From Bradyrhizobium algeriense (GTDB lineage: Bacteria; Pseudomonadota; Alphaproteobacteria; Rhizobiales; Xanthobacteraceae): 64,000 nucleotides of DNA. This document shows positions 36,381 to 45,107 of the stretch, piece after piece. The position numbers and the translations under genes were made by a program. The notes under the pieces were generated by a model. The model was not told where the DNA came from and did no database searches. It saw only the letters and a program-made list of their open reading frames with translations. The stretch is from contig NZ_JAZHRV010000001.1 in assembly GCF_036924595.1 (NCBI RefSeq), positions 3,906,001 to 3,970,000 on the forward strand, read 5' to 3'. The first letter of the stretch is position 1. Each line of letters begins with the position of its first letter.

Positions 36381-37673
36381 ATGAGCAAATCTTCGAAATT
36401 CAATCGTGGCGTCAGCCGTCGCGCCGTGCTGAAGGGCGCGGCCGGTGCGGTCGGCCTGGCGGCAGGTTCGGGCGCCATCACCGGATTTCCTTATGTCCAC
36501 TCGGCCGACCCGAAAGTGTTGCGTTACCTCGGGACCGCGGTGAACGCGGGAGACGAGATATCGAAGAAATGCCTGGCAGATACCGGCATCAAAATTGAGT
36601 ACATCACCGTAACGACCGACGATGTGACCAAGCGTGTCATCACCCAGCCGAACTCGTTCGACGTGCTCGATACGGAATATTTCTCGCTGAAGAAGCTGGT
36701 GCCGTCGGGCAATATTTTCGCGCTCGATGCCAAGAAGATCAAGCAATTCGACAACATCACGCCGGTGTTCACCAAGGGTCAGTTGCCCAACGGCAAGAAG
36801 ATCGGCGACCAGGGCACCGCGCCGTGGAAGGTGCTTTACCTCGAGGGAGCCAATTCCAAGAAATTCTCGACAACACCCACCGAATTCGTGACGCTGATCC
36901 CCACGGTCTACAATGCCGATACGCTCGGCATCCGGCCGGATCTGATCAAGCGGCCGATTTCATCCTGGAGCGAACTGCTCAATCCCGAATTCAAGGGCAA
37001 GGCGTCAATCCTCAACATCCCGTCGATCGGCATCATGGATGCGGCGATGGTGGTGGAGGCCACCGGCCAGCACAAGTATGCCGACAAGGGCAACATGACC
37101 AAGGCCGAGATCGATCTGACGATGAAGATCATGACGGAGGCAAAGAAGGCCGGTCAGTTCCGCGCCTTCTGGAAGGATTTCAACGAGTCCGTCAACCTGA
37201 TGGCCGCAGGTGAAACCGTCATTCAGTCGATGTGGTCTCCCGCGGTCACCAAGGTGCGCTCGATGGGAATCGCCTGCACGTTCCAACCGCTCAAGGAAGG
37301 CTATCGCTCGTGGGCGTCAGGGTTCTGCGTGTCGAAGGCGGTTTCGGGACCGAAGCTCGACTGGGCCTATGAATTCGTGAACTGGTATCTATCGGGATGG
37401 GCTGGCGCCTATCTCAATCGCCAGGGCTACTATTCGGCCGTTCTGTCCACCGCCAAGGCCAATATGACGGCGGACGAATGGGGCTACTGGATGGAGGGCA
37501 AGGCGGCTGTCGGCGATATCAAGGCGCCCGACGGCACCATCCTGGAGAAAGCCGGTTCCAAGCGTGACGGGGGCTCCTACGACGACCGCATGGGCGGCGT
37601 CGCCTGCTGGAACGCCGTCATGGACGAGAACGATTACATGGTGCGCAAGTGGAACGAATTCATCGCCGCTTGA
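36381..37673 (+). CDS. Extracellular solute-binding protein, PotD/family 1 type, Tat-exported
   Basis: A 430-residue precursor beginning MSKSSKFNRGVSRRAVLKG, a twin-arginine signal, with the mature domain from about residue 38 (ADPKVLRYLGTAVNAG). The body (FDVLDTEYFSLKKLV, TPTEFVTLIPTVYNADTLGIRPD, SWSELLNPEFKGKASILNIPSIG) has the layout of polyamine and iron-type binding proteins, but it is about 80 residues longer than PotD. The start at 36381 is preferred because AGGGAG sits six bases before it; the ATG at 36375 overlaps that site. It defines the specificity of the 35319-39507 transporter; the ligand is unknown. Confidence 0.88.
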   Translation: MSKSSKFNRGVSRRAVLKGAAGAVGLAAGSGAITGFPYVHSADPKVLRYLGTAVNAGDEISKKCLADTGIKIEYITVTTDDVTKRVITQPNSFDVLDTEYFSLKKLVPSGNIFALDAKKIKQFDNITPVFTKGQLPNGKKIGDQGTAPWKVLYLEGANSKKFSTTPTEFVTLIPTVYNADTLGIRPDLIKRPISSWSELLNPEFKGKASILNIPSIGIMDAAMVVEATGQHKYADKGNMTKAEIDLTMKIMTEAKKAGQFRAFWKDFNESVNLMAAGETVIQSMWSPAVTKVRSMGIACTFQPLKEGYRSWASGFCVSKAVSGPKLDWAYEFVNWYLSGWAGAYLNRQGYYSAVLSTAKANMTADEWGYWMEGKAAVGDIKAPDGTILEKAGSKRDGGSYDDRMGGVACWNAVMDENDYMVRKWNEFIAA

Positions 37674-37745
37674 TGCCGCGCCGGGAGTTGCCGGGCCAAC
37701 GCGCCCGGCAAGACCCGCTCCGGTTTGATTGAGATCGGCCTCCAA

Positions 37746-38627
37746 ATGCTTCAAGACCGCAAATCCTTTGTCGCGTGGCTTCAAGCCGCGCCGATGATGC
37801 TGATCTTCGCGCTGTTTTTTATGTTGCCGCTGGTGTTTGTGACGATCGTCAGTGCGTGGGACTATAATGAATATGAAATGCTCCCCGCCTTAAGTCTCCG
37901 CGGTTACACCGATACGTTCGAAGGGTGCATCGCCGAACTGCCCGGCCTGTGCACGATCCTGAAAACCTACCTGAAGACCCTGAAATTGTGCCTGCTGACC
38001 TGGGTTCTGACGCTGCTGATCGGATTCACGGTTGCCTATTTTCTCGCGTTCCACGTCCGATCCAAAACCTGGCAGATCGTACTCTCCCTGCTTTGCACGA
38101 TTCCGTTCTGGACCTCGAATGTGATCCGCATGATCGCGTGGATTCCGCTTCTTGGCCGCAATGGACTGGTGAACAAGGGACTCCAGGGCTCGGGTTTGAT
38201 CCAGCAGCCGCTGGAATGGCTACTGTTCTCCGAGTTCTCTGTCGTGCTGGCCCTCGTCCACCTCTTCACATTCTTCATGGTGGTGCCGATCTTCAATTCG
38301 ATGATCCGGATCGACAAGCGGTTGATCGAGGCCGCCTATGATGCCGGGGCTACCGGGTGGCAGACCCTCGTGAATATCATCATTCCCTTGGCAAAACCGG
38401 GGATCGTGATCGGCTCGATTTTCGTGATCACGATCGTCATGGGTGATTTTGTCACGATCGGCGTGATGGGCGGCCAACAAATCGCTTCCGCAGGCAAGAT
38501 CATCGAGGCGCGTCTCAATGCGTTGCAATTTCCCGCGGCCGCAGCCAACGCCGTCATCCTGCTCGGCATCACGATCATGATCATTTCGGCGCTGACGCGG
38601 ATCGTCGATATCCGCAAGGAGCTATGA
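37746..38627 (+). CDS. Polyamine-type ABC transporter permease (PotB-like)
   Basis: A 293-residue inner-membrane permease with about six membrane spans. The EAA coupling loop reads IEAAYDAGATGWQTLVNIIIPLAKPGI, characteristic of binding-protein-dependent permeases of the PotB/PotC class. The large periplasmic loop after the first span (ALSLRGYTDTFEGCIAELPGLC) is unusually cysteine-containing. The ATG at 37746 was chosen over an in-frame TTG at 37725; neither has a clear ribosome site. It pairs with the next gene. Confidence 0.89.
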   Translation: MLQDRKSFVAWLQAAPMMLIFALFFMLPLVFVTIVSAWDYNEYEMLPALSLRGYTDTFEGCIAELPGLCTILKTYLKTLKLCLLTWVLTLLIGFTVAYFLAFHVRSKTWQIVLSLLCTIPFWTSNVIRMIAWIPLLGRNGLVNKGLQGSGLIQQPLEWLLFSEFSVVLALVHLFTFFMVVPIFNSMIRIDKRLIEAAYDAGATGWQTLVNIIIPLAKPGIVIGSIFVITIVMGDFVTIGVMGGQQIASAGKIIEARLNALQFPAAAANAVILLGITIMIISALTRIVDIRKEL

Positions 38628-38628
38628 G

Positions 38629-39507
38629 ATGGGCGACAAGCGGTCGCGATCCTTTTATGTTCTGGCAGCGTTCTTCGCGGCCTATGTGCTGTTTCTTTAC
38701 GGACCGATGATTGCGATCTACATCCTCTCGTTCCAGGGCCCCGACGGCGGCCTGACCTTTCCAATGAACGGCGTTTCGCTGGTCTGGTTCGGCAAGGTGT
38801 TCGCCGGGGCCGGCATCGTCGACATCGGTGCGGCCTTCAAGCGGTCGCTCAAGCTCGGCCTCGTCGTCATGGTCCTGACGGTCGTGCTTTCGGTTTCGGC
38901 GGGCATGGCCTTTCGCAAATCGTTCCGCGGCGCGACCTTCCTGTTTTATGTCGCCATCGCAAGCCTGATCATGCCGTCGATCATCACTTCGCTCGGCATC
39001 GCACTGGAATTCCGGTTGCTTGATGATTTCATCATCAAGAGCGGCGCCGAGGGCTGGACGACGGCAATGGGGCTTTTTACTTCAGGCCTTGGTGCGCACC
39101 TTACCTGGACCCTGCCGTTTGGCCTTTTGATCATGTTTGCGATTTTCAACCGGTTCGATGGCCGGCTTGAAGAGGCGGCGCGCGACCTCGGTGCAACGCC
39201 ATGGCAGACATTTCGCCATGTGGTGCTGCCAATTATATTGCCGTCCGTCGTGGGCATTGGTCTGTTCGGCTTTACCTTGTCCTGGGACGAACTCGCGCGC
39301 TCCAGCCAGGCGATCGGGTCCGTCAACACCCTGCCGCTTGAGTTGCAAGGCCTGACGACGACCGTAACGAAGCCGGATATCTATGCGCTTGGAACGTTGA
39401 CGAGCGCTGTATCCTTTCTCGTCATCTTTTCGGCCCTGATCGTCATTCTTGTGCTCCAAGCGCGACAACGGCGTCACGGGTCGGACGCGGGCAAGGGAAT
39501 GGTGTAG
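38629..39507 (+). CDS. Polyamine-type ABC transporter permease (PotC-like)
   Basis: A 292-residue permease with about six membrane spans and an EAA loop LEEAARDLGATPWQTFRHVVLPIILPSVVG near residue 180. The FTLSWDELARSSQAIG segment corresponds to the PotC motif FTLSFDEF. It begins one base after the preceding stop, with GGAG in the tail of that gene as ribosome site. It completes the transporter. The nucleobase deaminase gene follows after 72 bases on the same strand. Confidence 0.9.
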   Translation: MGDKRSRSFYVLAAFFAAYVLFLYGPMIAIYILSFQGPDGGLTFPMNGVSLVWFGKVFAGAGIVDIGAAFKRSLKLGLVVMVLTVVLSVSAGMAFRKSFRGATFLFYVAIASLIMPSIITSLGIALEFRLLDDFIIKSGAEGWTTAMGLFTSGLGAHLTWTLPFGLLIMFAIFNRFDGRLEEAARDLGATPWQTFRHVVLPIILPSVVGIGLFGFTLSWDELARSSQAIGSVNTLPLELQGLTTTVTKPDIYALGTLTSAVSFLVIFSALIVILVLQARQRRHGSDAGKGMV

Positions 39508-39579
39508 AATCAGCCTCATGTGTCGTCTGATCGTCAACCCGAACACCACCGCCGCGCGGAGTCGCGGAGGAACCCATTG

Positions 39580-40080
39580 ATGGCGAACCTTTCAGCACTC
39601 AGCCCGTCAGAGCGCGACGCGCATTTCCTGCGGCTGTCGTTCGAGGTCGCGCGCCGCGCCGTGGCCCACGGCAACCATCCCTTTGGGGCTGTTCTTGTCG
39701 ACCGGGAAGGCAATTTGCTGCTGGAGGCCGAGAACGGCTACATGCCCTCCCATGACGGCACGGCGCATGCCGAGCGGCTGCTCGCGACGCAGGCCTGCAC
39801 CACGCTCGATCCGGGCACGCTGCGCAGCACTACGCTCTACTCGTCCGCCGAGCCCTGCGCGATGTGCGCCGGCGCGATCTACTGGGCCGGCATCGGCCGA
39901 CTAGTTTACGGCCTGAGCGAACACCGGCTGCGGGATCTCACCGGCAATCATCCGGAAAACCCAACGCTTGATCTGCCGTGCCGGGAAGTTTTTGGCCGCG
40001 GCCAGCGATCGACCGAGGTGCTCGGACCGCTGCTCGAGGACGAGGCCGCGGCGGTGCATGCCGGGGTTTGGGATAAGTAG
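39580..40080 (+). CDS. Nucleobase/nucleoside deaminase (cytidine deaminase fold, guanine-deaminase-like)
   Basis: A 166-residue zinc deaminase. The zinc and catalytic residues are His63 and Glu65 (TAHAERLL) and Cys93 and Cys96 (EPCAMCAGAI). The HPFGAVLVDREG strand is characteristic of guanine deaminases and TadA relatives. The C-terminal DLPCREVFGRGQRSTEVLGPLLEDEA fits small-molecule (GuaD-like) enzymes rather than tRNA editing. It releases ammonia from an amino-purine or amino-pyrimidine. GGAGG is nine bases before the ATG at 39580. It links the polyamine-type operon to the second BMP operon. Guanine, cytosine or isocytosine are all possible substrates; a triazine such as ammelide is a further option. 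Confidence 0.86.
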   Translation: MANLSALSPSERDAHFLRLSFEVARRAVAHGNHPFGAVLVDREGNLLLEAENGYMPSHDGTAHAERLLATQACTTLDPGTLRSTTLYSSAEPCAMCAGAIYWAGIGRLVYGLSEHRLRDLTGNHPENPTLDLPCREVFGRGQRSTEVLGPLLEDEAAAVHAGVWDK

Positions 40081-40172
40081 CTCTGAGCAAGGGCTGGCGC
40101 TTTCCCTTACTTTCGCACGCGCCTAAACTAGCTCAGTATTGAGGCATCCGTTCCTCTTGACCGTGACAACGC

Positions 40173-41744
40173 ATGCTGGATTCGACGCCTGCCGAATTAC
40201 ACACCGGTGCAGTGCCGCTGCTCCGGACGGTTGGCCTGACCAAGCGCTACGGCACATTCCTCGCCAATGAAGCGATCGACATCGATATCTGGCCGCAGCA
40301 GATACACGCGCTGCTCGGCGAAAACGGCGCGGGCAAATCGACTCTTGTCAAAACCATCTACGGATTGATCCAGCCGAGCGAAGGCGAAATGCGCTGGCAA
40401 GGCGAGAAGATGGTTCTCTCCGGACCGTCGGAAGCCCGCAGCCGCGGCATCGGCATGGTGTTCCAGCACTTCTCGCTGTTCGACAATCTTACCGTGGCGG
40501 AAAACGTAGCCCTCGGGCTCGACGGCAAGGAATCTTTCAAGGACATGTCGGCCCGCCTTGAGCAAGTGTCCCGTGTTTACGGGCTTCCACTCGACCCCAA
40601 ACGCGAGGTCTGGCAATTGTCCGTAGGCGAACGCCAGCGCATCGAGATCGTGCGGGCGCTGATGCAAAATCCGAAATTCCTGATCCTCGACGAACCGACC
40701 GCGGTGCTGACGCCGCAGGAAGCCGACCAACTCTTCGTCGTGCTCAATCGCCTCAAGGCCGAGGGCCGCGCAATCCTCTACATCAGCCACAAGCTGGAAG
40801 AGGTGAAGCGGCTTTGCGACACCGCCACCATCCTGCGCGGCGGCAAAAGGATTTCGACCTGCAATCCCAAGGCGGAGACCGCGGCTTCGCTCGCGCGGAT
40901 GATGGTCGGCGGCGAGATCAAGGAAGTGAGGGCGCCCGCCGACCGGAAAGCCACCGTGCCGCGGCTAGTCGTCAACGACCTCAGCCTCGATCCGGACGAT
41001 CCGCACGGTGTGCGGCTTCGGAACATCTCGTTCGAGCTCAAGGGTGGCGAAATCCTGGGCATCGCCGGTGTCGCCGGCAACGGTCAGGACGAGCTTTTTG
41101 CCGCCTTGTCGGGAGAACGGCTGGCACAAGACCCCGGCACAATTGTCATCGACGGGCATGCCGCGGGGCACCTTTCGATCACGCGGCGGCGCAAGCTTGG
41201 TGCGGCTTTCGTTCCCGAGGAGCGGCTTGGCCACGGCACTGTGCCGCGCATGAAACTTTCGGAGAACGCGCTGCTGACCGGCCATGCCGCGGGCAGCATG
41301 GTTCTGCACGGCTTCGTCAATACCGCCGCGACCCTGAAGACCGTCGACCGCGCTACCGAAACCTTCGATGTGCGCAAGGCCAAGCGCGACCCGGAGGCCG
41401 CCAGCCTCTCCGGCGGCAATCTGCAGAAGTTCATGGTCGGCCGCGAAATCCTGCGCAACCCGGTGGTCCTCGTTGTGAGCCAGCCGACCTGGGGCGTGGA
41501 CGCCGGTGCGGCCGCCGTGATCCGGCAGGCCCTGCTGGATCTCGCCGCCAGCGGCGCCGCGGTGCTGGTGACGAGCCAGGACCTCGACGAGCTCGCTGAA
41601 ATCACCGACCGCATCGCCGTGATGTTCCACGGCCTGCTGTCGGAGCCGTTGCCAACTTCCGATGCGAGCCGTGAGAAACTAGGCCTGCTGATGGGCGGTA
41701 GCAGTCTGGATCAGAAGGAGGCGGCGCATGCAGTTGGTGCTTGA
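40173..41744 (+). CDS. BMP-type ABC transporter ATPase with two ABC domains, second system
   Basis: A 523-residue tandem ATPase like the one at 31654. Domain 1: Walker A GENGAGKS near 50, signature LSVGERQRIEIVRAL, Walker [14 protein letters not shown]. Domain 2: a degenerate Walker A (GVAGNGQDEL), signature LSGGNLQKFMVGRE, and a Walker B with Ser-Gln in place of Asp-Glu (VLVVSQPTWGVD). Only domain 1's ATP site is complete, as usual for the family. The gene follows the deaminase by 92 bases, without a recognisable promoter in between, so it may share the upstream transcript. Confidence 0.92.
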   Translation: MLDSTPAELHTGAVPLLRTVGLTKRYGTFLANEAIDIDIWPQQIHALLGENGAGKSTLVKTIYGLIQPSEGEMRWQGEKMVLSGPSEARSRGIGMVFQHFSLFDNLTVAENVALGLDGKESFKDMSARLEQVSRVYGLPLDPKREVWQLSVGERQRIEIVRALMQNPKFLILDEPTAVLTPQEADQLFVVLNRLKAEGRAILYISHKLEEVKRLCDTATILRGGKRISTCNPKAETAASLARMMVGGEIKEVRAPADRKATVPRLVVNDLSLDPDDPHGVRLRNISFELKGGEILGIAGVAGNGQDELFAALSGERLAQDPGTIVIDGHAAGHLSITRRRKLGAAFVPEERLGHGTVPRMKLSENALLTGHAAGSMVLHGFVNTAATLKTVDRATETFDVRKAKRDPEAASLSGGNLQKFMVGREILRNPVVLVVSQPTWGVDAGAAAVIRQALLDLAASGAAVLVTSQDLDELAEITDRIAVMFHGLLSEPLPTSDASREKLGLLMGGSSLDQKEAAHAVGA

Positions 41745-42819
41745 AAAGCGCGCCGAGCGGTCGAGCACGATCGCGCTTGTTTCGCCACTGATCGCGATCA
41801 GCATGACGCTGGTGACCATGAGCATCCTGTTTGCGATCCTCGGCAAAAATCCGATCACCGCGCTCGGCGTCTACTTCGTCGATCCCCTGACCGACAGCTA
41901 TTCGCTGCAGGAGATCGCGGTGAAGGCGACGCCGCTGGTGATGATCGCGATCGGCCTTTCGCTCTGCTACCTCGCCAACGCCTGGAACATCGGCGCCGAA
42001 GGACAATTCCTGATCGGTGCCGTCGCCGGAAGCTGGCTCGCGGTCAAGACGCAGGGCACCGACGCAGGCCCCTGGGTATTGCCGGCGATGATGCTGCTGG
42101 CTGCAATCGGCGGCGCGCTGTACGCCCTGATACCGGCGATCTGCAAGGTCAGGTTCGGCGCCAGCGAAATCCTCACCAGCCTGATGCTGGTCTATGTCGC
42201 CGATCTCCTGCTCGATTACCTCGTCCGCGGTCCGTGGCGCGACCCGAAAGGCTTCAACTTCCCGACCACGGCCGAGTTCGATCCGGTCGCCACCGTGCCG
42301 CTGCTGATCGAGGGCGGCCGGCTGCATCTTGGCGGCGTCATCGCGCTCGTGGTGGTCGCCGCAGGCGCGGTGCTGCTCGGCAAAACCATCAAGGGGTTTG
42401 AAATCCGCGTCGTCGGCGCCGCCCCGCGCGCCGCGCGGTTCGGTGGTTTCAACTCCAACCAGTTGATCCTGCTGACCTTCGCGATTTCGGGCGCGCTGGC
42501 AGGCCTTGCCGGGATCATCGAGGTCGCAGGCCCCGTCGGGCATCTGCAGCCCGGGATCTCGCCCGGCTACGGTTTCACCGCGATCATCGTCGCGTTCCTG
42601 GGGCGGCTGAACCCGGCTGGAATACTAATTGCAGGACTTTTCCTGGCGCTCACCTTCATCGGCGGCGAGCAGGCGCAGATCGCAATGAAAATTCCGTTGG
42701 ACGTCACCAAGGTCTTCCAGGGCATTCTGCTGTTCTACGTGCTCGCCTGCGATTCCCTCATCCTGTACCGGTTCAATCTCATTTTCGCATCGCCAAAGGT
42801 GTCCAGTGGGGCTCATTGA
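41728..42819 (+). CDS. BMP-type ABC transporter permease 1, second system
   Basis: A 363-residue NupP-like permease. LFAILGKNPITALGVYFVDPL, LCYLANAWNIGAEGQFLIGAVAGS, FGASEILTSLMLVYVADLLLDYLVRGPWRDPKGFNFP and GALAGLAGIIEVAGPVGHLQPGISPGYGFTAIIVAFLGRLNP are the family's blocks. The start overlaps the ATPase gene by 17 bases and has GGAGG six bases upstream. It is the larger channel subunit of the second nucleoside-type transporter. Confidence 0.91.
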   Translation: MQLVLEKRAERSSTIALVSPLIAISMTLVTMSILFAILGKNPITALGVYFVDPLTDSYSLQEIAVKATPLVMIAIGLSLCYLANAWNIGAEGQFLIGAVAGSWLAVKTQGTDAGPWVLPAMMLLAAIGGALYALIPAICKVRFGASEILTSLMLVYVADLLLDYLVRGPWRDPKGFNFPTTAEFDPVATVPLLIEGGRLHLGGVIALVVVAAGAVLLGKTIKGFEIRVVGAAPRAARFGGFNSNQLILLTFAISGALAGLAGIIEVAGPVGHLQPGISPGYGFTAIIVAFLGRLNPAGILIAGLFLALTFIGGEQAQIAMKIPLDVTKVFQGILLFYVLACDSLILYRFNLIFASPKVSSGAH

Positions 42820-43723
42820 GGCCATCATCCTTGCCGTGCTGGCGGCTTCCACGCCGCTGCTGCTGGCTGCGACCGGCGAGCTCGTGACCGAACGCTCCGG
42901 CGTGCTCAACCTCGGCGTCGAGGGCATGATGATCGTCGGCGCGGCATGCGGCTTCGGCGGCGCCTGGCTCTCCGGCTCGGTCATCATCGGCGCGCTGTGC
43001 GGCATCGCCGCTGGCGTGCTGATGTCACTGATCTTCGCGCTGATGACGCTGGGACTTGCGGTCAATCAGGTCGCCACCGGCCTCGCGCTGACCATTCTCG
43101 GAATCGGCCTTTCCGGCCTGATCGGCTCCCGCTTCGTCGGCGAAAAGATTTCGCTGGCGCCGCATCTTTATATTCCCGGCCTCACCGATATCCCGCTGAT
43201 CGGGCGTATTTTGTTCGGTGAGGACGCCTTCGTATACCTCTCGCTGGCACTGGTCGCCGGCGTCTGGTTCTTCCTTTACAGGACGCGGGCCGGCCTGATC
43301 CTGCGGGCCGCCGGCGACAATCACGCTTCCGCGCACGCGCTCGGTTATCCCGTGCTCAGGATCCGGATGTTCGCGGTGATGTTCGGAGGCGCCTGCGCAG
43401 GCCTCGCCGGCGCCTATCTGCCGCTCGCCTACACGCCGTTCTTCATTCCAGGCATGACCGCCGGGCGCGGATGGATCGCGCTGGCGCTGGTCGTGTTCGC
43501 ATCATGGCTGCCCGGACGCCTCGTGATCGGCGCCTATCTGTTCGGCGCGGTGACGATCCTGCAGCTGCATGCGCAAGGCTGGGGCGTCGGCGTTCCCTCG
43601 CAATTGATGTCGGCATTGCCGTATCTGGCGACCGTCATTGTCCTTGTCCTGATTTCACGTGCACGAACCGGCGGCTCGACCGCGCCTGCGGCGCTCGGGA
43701 CCGTGTTCGTGCCCGACCGGTAA
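42806..43723 (+). CDS. BMP-type ABC transporter permease 2, second system
   Basis: A 305-residue NupQ-like permease with landmarks [38 protein letters not shown] and [29 protein letters not shown]. It starts at a GTG at 42806, overlapping the previous gene by 14 bases. With the 41728 gene it forms the channel. Gene order here (ATPase, permease, permease, binding protein) differs from the first BMP operon (binding protein, permease, permease, biuH, ATPase), so the two are not a recent tandem duplication. Confidence 0.91.
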   Translation: MGLIEAIILAVLAASTPLLLAATGELVTERSGVLNLGVEGMMIVGAACGFGGAWLSGSVIIGALCGIAAGVLMSLIFALMTLGLAVNQVATGLALTILGIGLSGLIGSRFVGEKISLAPHLYIPGLTDIPLIGRILFGEDAFVYLSLALVAGVWFFLYRTRAGLILRAAGDNHASAHALGYPVLRIRMFAVMFGGACAGLAGAYLPLAYTPFFIPGMTAGRGWIALALVVFASWLPGRLVIGAYLFGAVTILQLHAQGWGVGVPSQLMSALPYLATVIVLVLISRARTGGSTAPAALGTVFVPDR

Positions 43724-43798
43724 CATGCCCGAAGCGCGCGCGACGGGGCGCCGCGCATCGGAGAGACCTGTCCACCCGTCAGTAAAACGGAGAGTTCC

Positions 43799-44878
43799 AT
43801 GAAAAAGATTCTCATCGCGGCGGCCGCAGCGATGCTCGTTACCGAAGCAGGCCTGTTCGGCGCTTCCGCCGCCGACAAACTCAAGGTCGGATTCATCTAT
43901 CTCGGACCGGTCGGCGATCTCGGCTGGACCTACCAGCACGACCTCGGCCGCCTCGAGATGGTCAAGGAATTCGGCGACAAGGTCGAAACCACGTTCCTCG
44001 AGAACGTCAGCGAAGGCCCGGACTCCGAACGCTCGATCGAGCAACTGGCACGCGCGGGCAACAAGCTGATCTTCACCACCTCGTTCGGCTACATGGAGCC
44101 GACGCTGAAGGTCGCCAAGAAGTATCCGAACGTGCATTTCGAGCACGCGACCGGCTACAAGCGCGACAAGAACATGTCGACCTATTCGGGGCGGTTCTAT
44201 GAGGGCCGCTACATCCAGGGCATCATCGCTGCCAAGATGTCGAAGTCCGGCGTGCTCGGCTACATCGCCTCGTTCCCGATTCCCGAAGTGATCTCCGGCA
44301 TCAACGCCACCATGCTCGGCGCACAGACGATCAACCCCAACATCAAGGTCAAAATCATCTGGGCCAACACCTGGTTCGATCCCGGCAAGGAGGCCGACGC
44401 CGCCAAGGCGCTGATCGACCAGGGCGCCGACATCATCATGCAGCACACCGATAGCCCTGCCGCGATGCAGGTCGCCGCCGAGCGCGGCAAGCTGGCGTTC
44501 GGCCAGGATTCCGAAATGATCAAGTTCGGACCGAAGGCGCAGCTCACCTCGACCATGAACAATTGGGGCCCCTACTACATCCAGCGCGTCAAGGCTGAGC
44601 TCGACGGCACCTGGAAGTCGGAAGATTTCTGGGGCGGCCTGAAGAGCAAGCTCGTCGTGATGGCGCCCTACACCAACATGCCCGATGACGTGAAGAAGCT
44701 GGCGATGGAGACCGAAGCTGCCATCATCGAAGGCAAGCTGCAGCCGTTCAAATGCCCGATCGTCGGCCAGGACGGCAAGGAAGTCGAATGCAAGGGCGGC
44801 ACCCATCTCGACGATGGCCAGGTGCTCGGCATGAATTTTTACGTAAAGGGCATCGACGAGAAGATTTCCGGGAAGTAG
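43799..44878 (+). CDS. BMP-family nucleoside/nucleobase-type ABC binding protein, second system
   Basis: A 359-residue precursor with a Sec signal peptide (MKKILIAAAAAMLVTEAGLFGASAA) and a mature BMP domain starting KLKVGFIYLGPVGDLGWTYQHDLG. The blocks EDVS-like ENVSEGPDSERSIEQLARAGNKLIFTTSFGYMEPTLKVAKKYPNVHFEHATGYK and IWANTWFDPGKEADAAKALIDQGADIIMQHTDSPAAMQ are typical of the purine nucleoside group. GGAGAG is four bases before the ATG. Next to a deaminase and an 8-oxoguanine deaminase, it probably binds a purine base or nucleoside. This copy is intact, unlike the one at 27813. Confidence 0.92.
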   Translation: MKKILIAAAAAMLVTEAGLFGASAADKLKVGFIYLGPVGDLGWTYQHDLGRLEMVKEFGDKVETTFLENVSEGPDSERSIEQLARAGNKLIFTTSFGYMEPTLKVAKKYPNVHFEHATGYKRDKNMSTYSGRFYEGRYIQGIIAAKMSKSGVLGYIASFPIPEVISGINATMLGAQTINPNIKVKIIWANTWFDPGKEADAAKALIDQGADIIMQHTDSPAAMQVAAERGKLAFGQDSEMIKFGPKAQLTSTMNNWGPYYIQRVKAELDGTWKSEDFWGGLKSKLVVMAPYTNMPDDVKKLAMETEAAIIEGKLQPFKCPIVGQDGKEVECKGGTHLDDGQVLGMNFYVKGIDEKISGK

Positions 44879-44895
44879 GACGGCCCGTCGCTCTT

Positions 44896-44925
44896 ACCTC
44901 TCTCCGCCCTTTTGCGGGGAGAGGT
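44896..44925 (+). terminator. GC-rich hairpin downstream of second BMP operon
   Basis: ACCTCTCTCCGC (44896-44907) pairs with GCGGGGAGAGGT (44914-44925) across a six-base loop, twelve pairs with one G-U. It begins 18 bases after the stop of the binding-protein gene. There is no T-run after it, so it may be a Rho-dependent end or an mRNA-stabilising stem. Sequences of this CTCTCC/GGAGAG type are common intergenic palindromes in Bradyrhizobium genomes. Confidence 0.55.
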
Positions 44926-45080
44926 CGGGTCGCTTCGAGGGACAGCAAAATTGCGAAAACAGCCCCATGCAAAGTAGGAATGGGGCCTCGCTCCATCCGA
45001 AAACGCAAGATCTAGTTGGAAATCGACCATCGCAAATCTCTGCTCGTCATTTCCGGATGCGCCTCTTGGGGCAGGCCTCA

Positions 45081-45098
45081 GATGTGCAATGGCACATC
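45081..45098. repeat. Small palindrome (REP-like) in convergent gap
   Basis: GATGTGC-AATG-GCACATC is a perfect 7-bp inverted repeat, ten bases before the stop of the 8-oxoguanine deaminase gene. It may serve as a terminator for that minus-strand gene or be a copy of a dispersed intergenic palindrome. It could not be counted elsewhere in the window. Confidence 0.4.
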
Positions 45099-45107
45099 GG
45101 GGAATCC

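Noticed and set aside
40095..40110. TGGCGC upstream of the second BMP operon considered as a sigma-54 promoter
   Set aside because: There is no GC at the required distance (the position reads TTAC), so the -12 box is missing.
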